Positions 12,500 to 21,727 of a stretch of 23,012 nt of DNA are shown piece by piece. The notes beneath the pieces were generated by a model that saw only the letters and a list, made by a program, of their open reading frames with translations, was not told the DNA's origin and did not search any database. How positions within the stretch are numbered: the first letter of the stretch is position 1; each line of letters starts with the position of its first letter. Made by a program: the position numbers and the translations under genes. The stretch covers positions 18,365-41,376 of the forward strand of contig NW_013654956.1 of assembly GCF_000499385.1 (NCBI RefSeq), given 5' to 3'. Origin of the DNA: Eimeria necatrix (lineage: Eukaryota; Apicomplexa; Conoidasida; Eucoccidiorida; Eimeriidae).

Positions 12500-12833
12500 G
12501 CGGCTTCAGGCGAGGCATGTCCCAAGTTCCCCCGAGTGTACGTACACCCCAAACACGACAGCACCCGCAGCAGCAAACGACCGAAGCAAAACGCAGACTT
12601 GCAAACAAACACACAACGAGCTAAATCCCTGCTGCTGCTGCTGCTGCTGCAGCAGCTATTGCTGCAGCTACTGCTGCAGCTGTTGTTGCAACTGTTGCTG
12701 CAGCTGTTGCTGCTGCAGCAACAACTGCAGCAACAACTGCAGCTGCTGCTGCCGCAACAACTGCAGCTGCTGCTGCCGCACCAACTGCAGCTGCTGCTGC
12801 AGCGCCACTGCCGCTGCTGCAACAGCAGCACCA

Positions 12834-12874
<41 letters not shown>

Positions 12875-13883
12875 CACGTGGTTTTGGGGTTTCGGAGTTC
12901 GTCGAAGAACTCGTGGGCGAGGGCCTCCAGCGGCTGCAGCCGCTGGTTGGGCTCGTAGCGCAGCAGTTTGCTCATAAGGTCCACGGCTTGTTCGAAGGAC
13001 TTGTCGCCGTCGTTCGCGCACTGGTGCGCCGCGAAAACCTGCAAAAACGCAGCTTTTCAGCGCCTTTTTCGCAAATTTGCTCTTTTATTTTCTTTTATTT
13101 TGTTTTATTTTGCTTTTATTTTGTTTTATTTCGCTTTTATTTCCATTTTTAACCTTAAAAGCGAAAAAAACGCGAAAAAATTAGCTGCACTGCAGCACGC
13201 CACACGCCTATCTTCACGCATTCCTCTCGAATTCACTTTCTTTCAAATACTTTTCTTTTATTCGGCGAATAAACAAATTATTTTATTGAAATAAAATTAT
13301 TTTATTAAAATAAACAAATTATTTCATTAAAATAAACAAATTATTATTCTTTTATTCACGAAATGCAAACACCACATCCAGTTGCTGCTGCTGCCACTGA
13401 ACACAGCTCCCGATGTCCTGCATCTCCTCAACAACTTGAAACGCCGCATCTGCTGCTGCAGCTGCTCCTGCAGCAGCAGCAGCAGCAGCTGCTGCTGCTG
13501 CTGCTGCTGCAGCTCCTTCGAGTCAATTCACCAGCAGCAAAACCCTTCCAGGCTGCGCATCGGAAGTTGAACGGAGGCGATCCGCGGAGGCGGAGGCTCG
13601 TGGGGGCCTTAAAAAGATTTAAAAAGCGAAAATAAACAAAAAAGGAAATAAAAACATAAAAAGTTTGGAAGAAATTCGAAAAAAAGAAAAGAAAAGCTCA
13701 CGGAGTGCCAGTCGCGGGCCTCCACGTCGGGAAACTTGAATTCGTCATAGTTCGGATTCATCGCCGACATTTGGCCTTGAGTTGGAGTTCCCAAAATTTG
13801 AATTATTTTCACCAACTTGATCCACACTCGTTTCCCCCGCAAACAGCGGACGACCCAGCAGCAACTCCCCCAACACGCACCCT

Positions 13884-13940
<57 letters not shown>

Positions 13941-14218
13941 GCAGCGGCAGCAGCAGCAGCAGCAGCAGCGGGGACGAGTCTCTTGGCGGATCCGAAGTCG
14001 CAGAGCTTGAGGACATGGGTTCTGTAGTCCACCAGCAAGTTTTGGGGCTTGACGTCTCTGTGGCAAATGCCAAGTGCATGCAAATAACCCAAAGACCTGC
14101 AGATTTGATAAGTGTAGAGTTTGACTAAGAGAAAGGGGAGGGGATTGCTGCTGCGGACGAAGGTCTTGAGGACTCTGTAGACAGTTTCGGGCACGAACTC
14201 CATCACCACGTTCAAAAA

Positions 14219-14265
<47 letters not shown>

Positions 14266-14377
14266 CTTCCTCCACCTCCGTGTAAAAGTAGTCCAGCAGC
14301 CGCACGATGTTCGGGTGGTGCAGCTCCTTCATTATGTCCAGCTCCCGGTTCTTGTAACGCGGGTCCTGCACGCACAC

Positions 14378-14409
<32 letters not shown>

Positions 14410-14540
14410 GGGGGGGAAGCAGCAGCAGCAGCAGCAGCAGCAGCTCGGCTGCAGCACGCCGCCGCCAAGGCGCGACACCGCGCGCCGCGCACGCAGCAGC
14501 AGCAGCAGCAACGGCAAACACGCGCCAAGAACAGAACCAC

Positions 14541-14606
<66 letters not shown>

Positions 14607-14779
14607 GCGGACCTGCAGCACTTTCTTGATGGCCACCAGCTCGCCAGTCTCGAGACAGCGCGCCTCAGTGACAACTCCGAAAGAGCCATTGCCCAGCACT
14701 TGGCCCATATCATACGACTTGTGGGGTTGTCTGCTGCTGCTTCTTTTGTTGTCTCTGCTGCTGCTGCTGCTGCTGCTCG

Positions 14780-14813
<34 letters not shown>

Positions 14814-14903
14814 AGCAGGCGGCAGCGAAGGAGCCCCCGCGCCGCGCTGCTGCTGGGGAGCGCCCCCAGGCGCTCCCCCAGGCCCGCCCTGAGGGTCGGA
14901 CAT
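12321..14903 (-). CDS. GSK3-like Ser/Thr protein kinase (activation segment missing, one frame break)
   Basis: CMGC-group kinase closest to glycogen synthase kinase 3. Exons on the minus strand: 14903-14613, 14365-13976, [missing exon], 13881-13702, 13038-12878, 12444-12321. Exon 1 (97 residues) has a Gln/Ser-rich leader, then [16 protein letters not shown] and VAIKKVLQ (catalytic Lys 93). Exon 2 (130 residues) has [19 protein letters not shown] (helix-C Glu 105), a 14-Ser insertion (about 132-145), [32 protein letters not shown] (catalytic Asp 201) and CDFGSAKRL (DFG at 220-222). Then [91 protein letters not shown] and [15 protein letters not shown] to a TAG stop. The region that should carry VSYICSRYYRAPE and the APE-to-helix-F segment is replaced by a CTG tract. 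One extra base at about 13817-13818 breaks the frame. Family assignment is secure. Confidence 0.9.
12445..12877 (-). other. Last kinase intron with mirrored CTG/CAG/TTG repeats and a palindrome
   Basis: Phase-2 intron, donor GTGAGAG after ELRNPKT and acceptor GGTGCAG before [10 protein letters not shown]. It contains CTG tracts on the sense strand at both ends, an inverted repeat centred near 12715 (GCTGCAGCTGTTGCTG against CAGCAACAACTGCAGC) and a one-mismatch palindrome copy at 12535-12548. Confidence 0.75.
13039..13701 (-). other. Kinase intron (AT-rich, with CAG/CTG patch)
   Basis: Phase-0 intron, donor GTGAGC after ARDWHS and acceptor TTTTTGCAG before [20 protein letters not shown]. It holds TTTTATTTTG-type repeats (about 13080-13150), AATTATTTTATT repeats (about 13265-13345) and a CTG/CAG patch (about 13450-13512). 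Confidence 0.75.
13882..13975 (-). other. CTG tract standing where the kinase activation-segment exon should be
   Basis: On the minus strand this 94-base stretch starts GTCCCCGCTGCTGCTG and ends CTGCTGCAG, so it looks like an intron, but its flanking exons have incompatible phases (exon 2 ends in phase 0, the next starts with two bases of a codon). Read through instead, it gives about 32 residues of mostly Ala. Either way the roughly 37 residues holding the T-loop are absent. Confidence 0.8.
14366..14612 (-). other. First kinase intron, CTG-rich on the sense strand
   Basis: Donor GTCCGCCTCC after AIKKVLQ, then a CTG tract of about 20 units on the gene strand, further CTG and GCTGC stretches, and acceptor GTGCGTGCAG before DPRYKNREL. 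Phase 0 on both sides; human GSK3 reads VLQD at the same point. Confidence 0.8.
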
Positions 14904-15191
14904 GCTGCTGCTGCGCTGCTGCTGCGCTGCTGCTGCGCTGCTGCTGCGCTGCTGCTGCTGCTGCTGCGGCGAAGAAAAAGCTCGTCAAGTCGGAGGCCAC
15001 CTGCAGCCCGCCCAAGGCAGCAGCAGCAGCAGCAGCCACAGAAACAGGAAGCAAAAACGGACAGACAGATCTACAGCCACAGAAAAAATTCAAAGTCCCT
15101 CAGCTGCTGCTACTTGGGCTGCCCGCGCCCCTGCTGCTGCTGCTGCTGCTGCGCTGCTGCTGCTGCTGCTGCTGCTGCGCGCGGTGAGCCG

Positions 15192-15211
15192 CGGTGTACG
15201 TACGTACACCG
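15192..15211. promoter_or_regulatory. Expanded palindrome GGTGTACGTACGTACACC
   Basis: The dispersed palindrome with one additional GTAC unit at its centre, giving a 20-base perfect dyad, 289 bases upstream of the kinase start codon. Confidence 0.5.
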
Positions 15212-15691
15212 GAGGAGGTGCTGCGGCGGTCCGGCGAGGCTGCGGCGCTGCAGCAGCAGGAAGTGCGTTGCTTCGTTGCTGTTGAAGCAGCAGCAGCAGC
15301 AGCAGCAGCAGGAGCAGCAGCAGCTGGAGCGGCGGAAGCAGCAGCAGCAGCAAGAGGGACAGGACGGCGGAGCACCTTAGAAGCAGCCCTGTCTCAAATG
15401 GCTGTGGGCATCCTGCGCGCCGCCAGGAGGGGAGCAGCAGCTGCTGCAGCAGCAGGAGCGCAGCAGCAGCAGCAGCAGCAGCGGGGCCGGTGGGGCTGCT
15501 GCTGGGGAGGGGGCGAGGCCTGCAGGAGCAGCAGGAGGCCGGGCAGCAGCAGCAGGGGCGCAGCAGCAGCGGGGCCGGAGCAGCAGCAGCAGCAGCAGCA
15601 GCAGCGGCGGGCGGCAGCAGCAGCGCGGGCCGCAGCGGCGGAGGGCCAGGAGGGGCGCGTTGGGCGGGGGCGGCGGGGAAAGCCGGGAGGC

Positions 15692-15744
<53 letters not shown>

Positions 15745-15960
15745 CGCCGCGGCGGCCCGGGCGAGGCCGCGGGATTCCAAGTTGCGAAAAGGCCGAGAGA
15801 CAACTGGAAAGAAGAAAGGAAAGATCCGGGAGAATTGAAAAGAGCTAAAGGCAGCAGCAGGTGGCGGCGCTGCAGCACGAGTCAGTGGAAAGCAGCAGCA
15901 GCAGCAGCAGGCGCAGCAGCAGCAGCAGCAGCAGGCGCAGCAGCAGCAGCAGCAGCGCAG
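15194..15960 (+). CDS. CAG-rich stretch, possible plus-strand coding (frame unresolved)
   Basis: Nearly all trinucleotide runs here are CAG/GCA on the plus strand with little CTG, which in the recognised genes of this window marks exons. Coding-like non-repeat segments occur in different frames: GTGRRSTLEAALSQMAVGIL and RAARRG in one, EKAERQLERRKERSGRIEK in another, KRPRDNWKEERKDPGELKRA in a third. On the minus strand CTTTCCTTTCTTTCCAG (near 15803) looks like a 3' splice site, so a minus-strand exon is not excluded. No family recognised. Confidence 0.2.
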
Positions 15961-16280
15961 AAGGACTTCGCCAAAGATATAAATGAGAAGAAAATGTCAA
16001 AAGGGAGGCGAGTTCTGCAAAGGATCCAGTCTCGAGCTGCGTGTACACCTCAAGTGCTGCTGGCGCCAGGGAGTTGCATGTCTAATCGCCAGTTCAAGTT
16101 CGGGAAAGCGCGGGCTAATTAAAAATTCAAAAGGCCATTTTCGCGCCAAAGTTTGTCCAAAATGAGTTCTTTTTAAAGGCCAAGTCCGAACAATAAAACG
16201 CAAAACAAAAAATGCAGATCGCCGCCACTGAAACGAACTGAAACACACGCAGGAAGCCGCCGTGCGGCCTACGCCCGCGG

Positions 16281-16294
16281 GGTGTACCGACACC
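16281..16294. promoter_or_regulatory. Variant palindrome GGTGTACCGACACC
   Basis: Two-mismatch copy of the dispersed palindrome. A further one-mismatch copy (GCTGTACGTACACC) lies at 16492-16505, flanked by GCATGCA at 16472 and 16511. Confidence 0.4.
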
Positions 16295-16589
16295 TCGCGC
16301 CGCCGCCGCCGAATAGATCTTCTCTTTCTTCTTTTCATTTCTTTTTCCAAACTTTTCCTTTTTTCTGCTTCTTCCGCCTCTCTCCAAACGCCCCAGCCGC
16401 GCCTCCCGCCTGTCTTCCCCCGGGCGCCCCGGCTTTCTTTTCAACTGCCTTTCCACTTCCGCAACTCGAGCGCATGCACGCGCGCCGCCCAGCTGTACGT
16501 ACACCCCAACGCATGCAAACCCGCCCCCTCCCGCCCGCCTCTGCAGCCCCGACGCCGCCTCCACCTGCCCCTTTCTAACGCGCGCCGCC

Positions 16590-16765
<176 letters not shown>

Positions 16766-17018
16766 CAGTAGAAACCACCAACACTTGAAACGCACGCCCG
16801 CTGCACCTAAAGGCCGGGCCAAAACTGCAGCGGCTGCGGGCTAGGGTTTAGAGTGGAGTTTAAAACTTCAAAATATCTTTTTAATTCATTCAAAAGTATT
16901 TCTTTTTTCCAAGTTCTGCAGCAACGGGCTGCGCAGAGACCGACACAGACAGAAAGCAGCAAAGCAAAACACGCAAAAAAACCCCAAACAGAAGCAGCGG
17001 CCAACTGCCCGCCTTCTC

Positions 17019-17076
17019 TAGGGTTTAGGGTTTAGGGTTTAGGGTTTAGGGTTTAGGGTTTGGGGGTTGGGGTTTA
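17019..17076 (+). repeat. Telomere-like TTTAGGG array
   Basis: Seven TTTAGGG units followed by TTTGGGGG variants, in unassigned DNA. A single TTTAGAG-like unit also occurs near 16845-16856. Confidence 0.9.
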
Positions 17077-17345
17077 CCCCCTCGGTACGGACGGGAGAAC
17101 GTGCGAGACAGAAACAAACGAGTTCTGAGTTTTCTATTTCATTTCTTTTAATTTATTTTTCTTTACTGAGTTTTGTCTCAGCCGCAAACGCGGATTTTTC
17201 CTTTTTTTCAAAACTTGAATATTTGAAATCCAATAGAGTGCAAATGCTAATAAATAGAATGGCCGTCTATTCAGTTCTTTCATTTTAATTCCTTTTTTTG
17301 GATTTTTTTTATTTTGAATAAATCAAAAATTAAAACACTTTTCAG

Positions 17346-17418
17346 CTACGACGGAGACGCGCAGCAAGCTGCCAAACTGCTGCAGCAGTCTGAGCTTTTG
17401 CTGCAGTTTTACTTTTAA
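17346..17418 (+). CDS. Possible isolated terminal exon
   Basis: After an acceptor-like ACTTTTCAG, the frame reads YDGDAQQAAKLLQQSELLLQ and then FYF and TAA. The non-repeat, helix-like composition in otherwise AT-rich DNA suggests a last exon, but no upstream partner exon was identified and no family is recognised. Confidence 0.2.
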
Positions 17419-17533
17419 TTCGTTTCTTTTATTTCCATTTTATTTATTTATATATTTATTTGAAAATCCGTTTTTTATTTTCGTCGCTCTGCGTCTCCCG
17501 CGTTACTTGGCACTTTTTTTAATTTTGCGTTCG

Positions 17534-17547
17534 GGTGTACGTACACC
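17534..17547. promoter_or_regulatory. Palindrome GGTGTACGTACACC
   Basis: Exact copy, first of the 17.5-18.9 kb cluster. Confidence 0.5.
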
Positions 17548-17892
17548 TGGGCGTGCCGCTGCCTGGCCTACTGACACACAGCCCGCAGCTTTTGAATCTT
17601 CGGGAAAACATAAATATATTCAATTAAATAAATTATAATGGACTTTTTTTTTCTTTTTCAAGTTCAATTTGCTTTAAATACTTCCGCATTTGCGCCCGCC
17701 GGCCCCCACCTGCCTTTTGCAAGTTTTTCGGAAACGCACTGACACGCAAGAGCCGGCTTGAATGTGCATTTCGCAGTTTTCCTTTTTGAATTATTTTAAA
17801 TCTGCATTTCTCGTGAATTCATGTACACTAGAAATAGAGAAAGAGGCATTTAAAGGCAGTTTCCTTGAAAGACTTTCGCGGCGCAAGCGGCG

Positions 17893-17908
17893 AGGTGTAC
17901 GTACACCT
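17893..17908. promoter_or_regulatory. Palindrome AGGTGTACGTACACCT
   Basis: Exact copy with the dyad extended to 16 bases by an A and a T. Confidence 0.5.
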
Positions 17909-18226
17909 GAATTGCGCAGGCGCACGGATTCGTTTTTTTGCAAATTGCTGCGCCGCACAAAAATAAAAGCTGGGTTTCCTTCTTTATGCAAAATGAGGCA
18001 TCTAAAACAGAAATATTCCTTTTAAAAAGAAGATTTTTAATTCTAAGTTCAATTTCGTGAATTCTGAACTTCCCCCCGAGCCCTGGGCTCTAAACCCCGT
18101 TGCTTCTTTGCAAACAGATCTAAAGTACTTCAACACAAGTCCTGAACAATTCTGGAAATAGTACAGAAATGCTTTTGAAGTGTTTGGGCCTAAATAGAAA
18201 GTCCTCGTGCAGTGTGTTCTATTCGG

Positions 18227-18240
18227 GGTGTACGTACACC
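18227..18240. promoter_or_regulatory. Palindrome GGTGTACGTACACC
   Basis: Exact 14-base copy, 56 bases before the next palindrome copy (gap between their ends). Confidence 0.5.
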
Positions 18241-18295
18241 TTGGGACTTCACTGCATTTTCGTTTCTCAACTTTGCTCAAAAGGAGCGGCGATTG

Positions 18296-18311
18296 AGGTG
18301 TATGTACACCT
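18296..18311. promoter_or_regulatory. Variant palindrome AGGTGTATGTACACCT
   Basis: Differs from the 16-base consensus only by C-to-T at the central CpG, exactly as does the copy at 2884-2899. Confidence 0.45.
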
Positions 18312-18708
18312 GAAACCCTCAAAGTCGCGGATATGGAAAAGATCGAGTCCCTCAAGTCCGGTAAAAAAGTTCCATTAAATGAATTGTTTTTATTTTTTTG
18401 AAGACAAAGGTCAGAGAGAAGTGGAAAGATAAAACAATTAAAATCATTCAACAAAAAGTAAAAGCTTTGCTGTTCATGCCCTTTTGCATTTCTTCAGGGG
18501 CTGAATCCTCAAAACAAAACCGAAAGGAAACTAAAACAAATACAGAAGAGCTTTTGACCTGATGTTTCAATCTTTTCAAGTTTTTGAATTTTATTTTAGT
18601 TCGGGAGTTTCGCGCTTTTATTTGCAAATTATTCGCCTGAATTATTTAGCAGAGAGAAACTCCCAAAGTGTTTTTGTTTGGTTGCGGCACAAGGACAGGG
18701 AGCACCTC

Positions 18709-18724
18709 AGGTGTCTGTACACCT
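18709..18724. promoter_or_regulatory. Variant palindrome AGGTGTCTGTACACCT
   Basis: Same two central changes as the copy at 12293-12306; the outer arms are intact to 16 bases. Confidence 0.45.
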
Positions 18725-19222
18725 CAGCAAGTGGAAACGAAACGGAAATCCGCATTGAGCCTTTCTTGCCTCGTCTCTGTCCATTCGTAGCCCCGAGTTT
18801 TGCAGCAAGATATTTAGTGAATATTATTGTTTTATTATTTCTTTTTTTCATCAAATGGGGCTGAATTTGCTCTTCTTCCGTCAACCGCTCAAAGCGCGGC
18901 TCTTCTGGTGTACGTACACTGCAAGGTGCCTCTGGCAACGACTTGCACTGAATTCACTCTTTGGCTCCATTAACTGGTCTTCTGCTGAAGATAGGCAGTT
19001 TTATTTCTGGATTTAGTGTTGAATTTACATTTGGCTGCCTTCTAGGCTCACAAGTACTTCGAAATCCCGTGCATTACGCACCGGCGCCACTAGTTGCAAT
19101 ATTCAGAAAATGGGACAGAAAACGACCTCTTCGTGCTTCTTATCCTGTCTAGAACTAAGAAATAAAAGTCTTAGCCTTTTTAGCATTTTATTTCACGCTA
19201 AAGACGGAGCCGAAGCTGAAGT

Positions 19223-19500
19223 GAAATAGGCAGAGGCTGCGCAGCGGGCGAGGTGTACAGACAGCTGAGAACGAAAGTGGAAACCTCGACCATGCTGCGC
19301 TTTGGACGGGGAAACTCGAGCAAATTGTGGCGAATATAAACAATAAAGTATTTTTAAAGGATATAGACCTGAAGAAGTTTCCTGAAAAGGCAGATCTTGG
19401 GCTAAAAGCCGCTTTCTTGATGGCGCCCGCCGCGCCTGTCTGTCTAGAAGGCCAAGCCATTGGCGCCCAGTGGTGTCTGTACAGATCGGCGGTCCGATGA
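19223..19500 (+). CDS. Possible exon of an unrecognised gene
   Basis: An open frame without an early ATG. From an acceptor-like GTGTACAG (19253-19260) it reads TAENESGNLDHAALWTGKLE, then QIVANINNKVFLKDIDLKKF, PEKADLGLKAAFLMAPAAPV and CLEGQAIGAQWCLYRSAVR to TGA. The balanced, non-repetitive, Lys/Glu/Leu-rich composition is unlike translated intergenic DNA nearby. No family recognised. Degenerate palindromes overlap both ends (19251 and 19472). Confidence 0.3.
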
Positions 19501-19866
19501 AGCCCTCAGAACTATTTATTATTTGATTATTTAATTTTAAATAATTTGCAAATTTAAAAGCCTTAGTTCGCGCCAGCCGAAGCTGCAGAACTTGCACGAA
19601 AATCGAAGTTCGCCGCAGCAGCGTCGGCCGCCGGCACACCGGGCTTGTTGACAGCGCGCGGAAAGCTGGCTGTTTGTGGCGAGTAAATGCAGTAAAACAT
19701 TCAAAAAAAAACTAATTTAAACCTTTTTTATTTTTAATAAAGTATTTGAGTCTTTAAACCAGCTTTAAAGCCCTTTTGCCCGCGCTTTCCCACCCGCGCC
19801 TTCTTCTTTCTTCGCGGGGGCTGGCGAGTCGTCCGCGGGTGATCTCCGGGGAATTTGGCCGCCAAA

Positions 19867-20151
19867 ATGAAATTCGAACGGCGCTTTTTGCTGCTGTCTG
19901 CTGCTGCTGCTGCTGCTGCTGCAGTGGTCCACTGGTCCACTGCTGCGGAGGGCCGGCCGCTGCTCCCGCTGCAGCAGCAACTGCAGCAGCAAACACCTTC
20001 CTTCTTCCAGACCCGCAGCCAAACTGACGCAGAGCCCGAAGCAGACAGCAGCAGCAACGCAGAAGAGCCAGAGGCAAGTTCTAGCAAAGAAGAAGAAGAG
20101 CCAAGTGCTGCGGGCTCGCAGCAGGAGGGGGCCTCCCAAGCAGCAGCAGCT

Positions 20152-20193
<42 letters not shown>

Positions 20194-20315
20194 GCTGCTG
20201 CTGAAGGCGCCTCCGAGTCCAAGTCCGAGGCGGCAGCAGAGGGCGGCGGAGAGGCGGAGGCAACAGCAGAAGAACATTCTGCAACAGAGGCCTCAAGTGT
20301 TGCTGCACCCAAGCC

Positions 20316-20370
<55 letters not shown>

Positions 20371-20479
20371 CCGCAGCAGCAGACTGAAGCCGCAGCCCCC
20401 AGCGCAGCCACCCAGTCAGCCGGAGCGGCAGCAGCAGAAGCACCAGGTGCAGCAGAACAGCAGCAGCAGCAGCAGCAGC

Positions 20480-20514
<35 letters not shown>

Positions 20515-21681
20515 CCACTGAAAATGCAGCAGCAGCAGCAGCAGCAGCAACTCATGAGCCGCCGCGCATGCAGGCAGTGGCCCCCCACGAGCCCCACGGC
20601 GAAGCTGCAGCAGCAGCAGGAGCTCCTCACGTGGAGGAAATAACAGCCCGTAAGAAATTAAAAAAAAAAAAAAAAAAAGAATTTTTTTTTTTAAAAAGAA
20701 GCAAAGTTTGTCCTTTTGCTGCAGATTAAGAGAAGCAGATTTGTGCAAAGTTTGTCCGGAAATAAAGTCCCTTTTTGCGGGATTTTAATTCATCTTTTGC
20801 ATTTCAAAAGTCCCAAAAAAGTCCCCAAAAATGCATTTATTAGCCACGAAAAAATAAAATAAAGTTCACACTAAGAGCTTCTTTTTGAAAGAAATGCGGG
20901 GCCAGAAAGTGGAAAAAGAAAATAATAAAATGCAGAAAAGAAGGAGATTTAAAAAAGAATAAAACGCAGAAAAAGTGGGATTTAAATGAGAATAAAATGC
21001 AGAAAAGAAGGGGGTTTTAATGAAAATAAAATGCAGAAAAGAAGAGGTTTAAATGGGAATAAAGTGCAGAAAAAAGGGAATTAAAAAGGTGTTTTGTGAT
21101 GAACAGATTGCGTTATAAATGTGAATAAAATGCGGAAAAAACTGGAATTTAAAAGCGAATAAAAAGCAGAAAAAGAACAATTTAAAAGCGAATAAAAAGC
21201 AGAAAAAGAACAATTTAAAAGCGAATAGAAAGCAGAAAAAGAACAATTTAAATGCGGATAAAAAGCAGAAAAAGAATGATTTGAATGCGAATAAAAAGCA
21301 GAAAAAGAATGATTTAAATGCGGATAAAAAGCAGAAAAAGAATGATTTAAATGCGGATAAAAAGCAGAAATAAAAAAGTGTTTTGTGATGAACAGATTGC
21401 GTTTTGGCGCACAACAAAATAAGAACGGCCCGTCTAGACACCTGGGCAGCGCCAGTTGCTGCTGACGACTCTTTGGCCGAAAAGGCCCGCAGCAAAGCTC
21501 GGGAGTACATCCGCAGCAAATGTGCAGTTTCGGAAGCTTCCAAAGTGGAAGAAGTGAGAAAAAAAGCAACTTTTTCGACTTTTGCTGCTGCTGCTGCTGC
21601 ACTTTTGCTGCTGCTGCTGCTGCTCCCGCAGCTGCTGCCCAGCTCCCTTCAAATTCGAAAAAAAACGAGCAAAAACTCCAC

Positions 21682-21727
<46 letters not shown>

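Larger units (their letters stand above)
17085..19222. other. AT-rich region with a cluster of palindromes, no recognised gene
   Basis: Holds palindrome copies at 17534, 17893, 18227, 18296, 18709 and 18907, that is six in 1.4 kb, the densest cluster in the window. Open frames (for example 18562-18864 plus, 18002-18454 minus) have no recognisable similarity and run through the palindromes, so I do not call them genes. Confidence 0.5.

Noticed and set aside
13528..13612. Minus-strand reading [16 protein letters not shown], at first taken for the GSK3 C-terminal FNF region
   Set aside because: The true C-terminal exons with [12 protein letters not shown] and [13 protein letters not shown] were found further along at 13038-12321, so this lies inside an intron and the similarity is chance.
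18562..18864. 100-codon plus-strand frame ending VLLFLFFIKWG
   Set aside because: AT-rich, runs through a palindrome copy, no recognisable domain; indistinguishable from chance.
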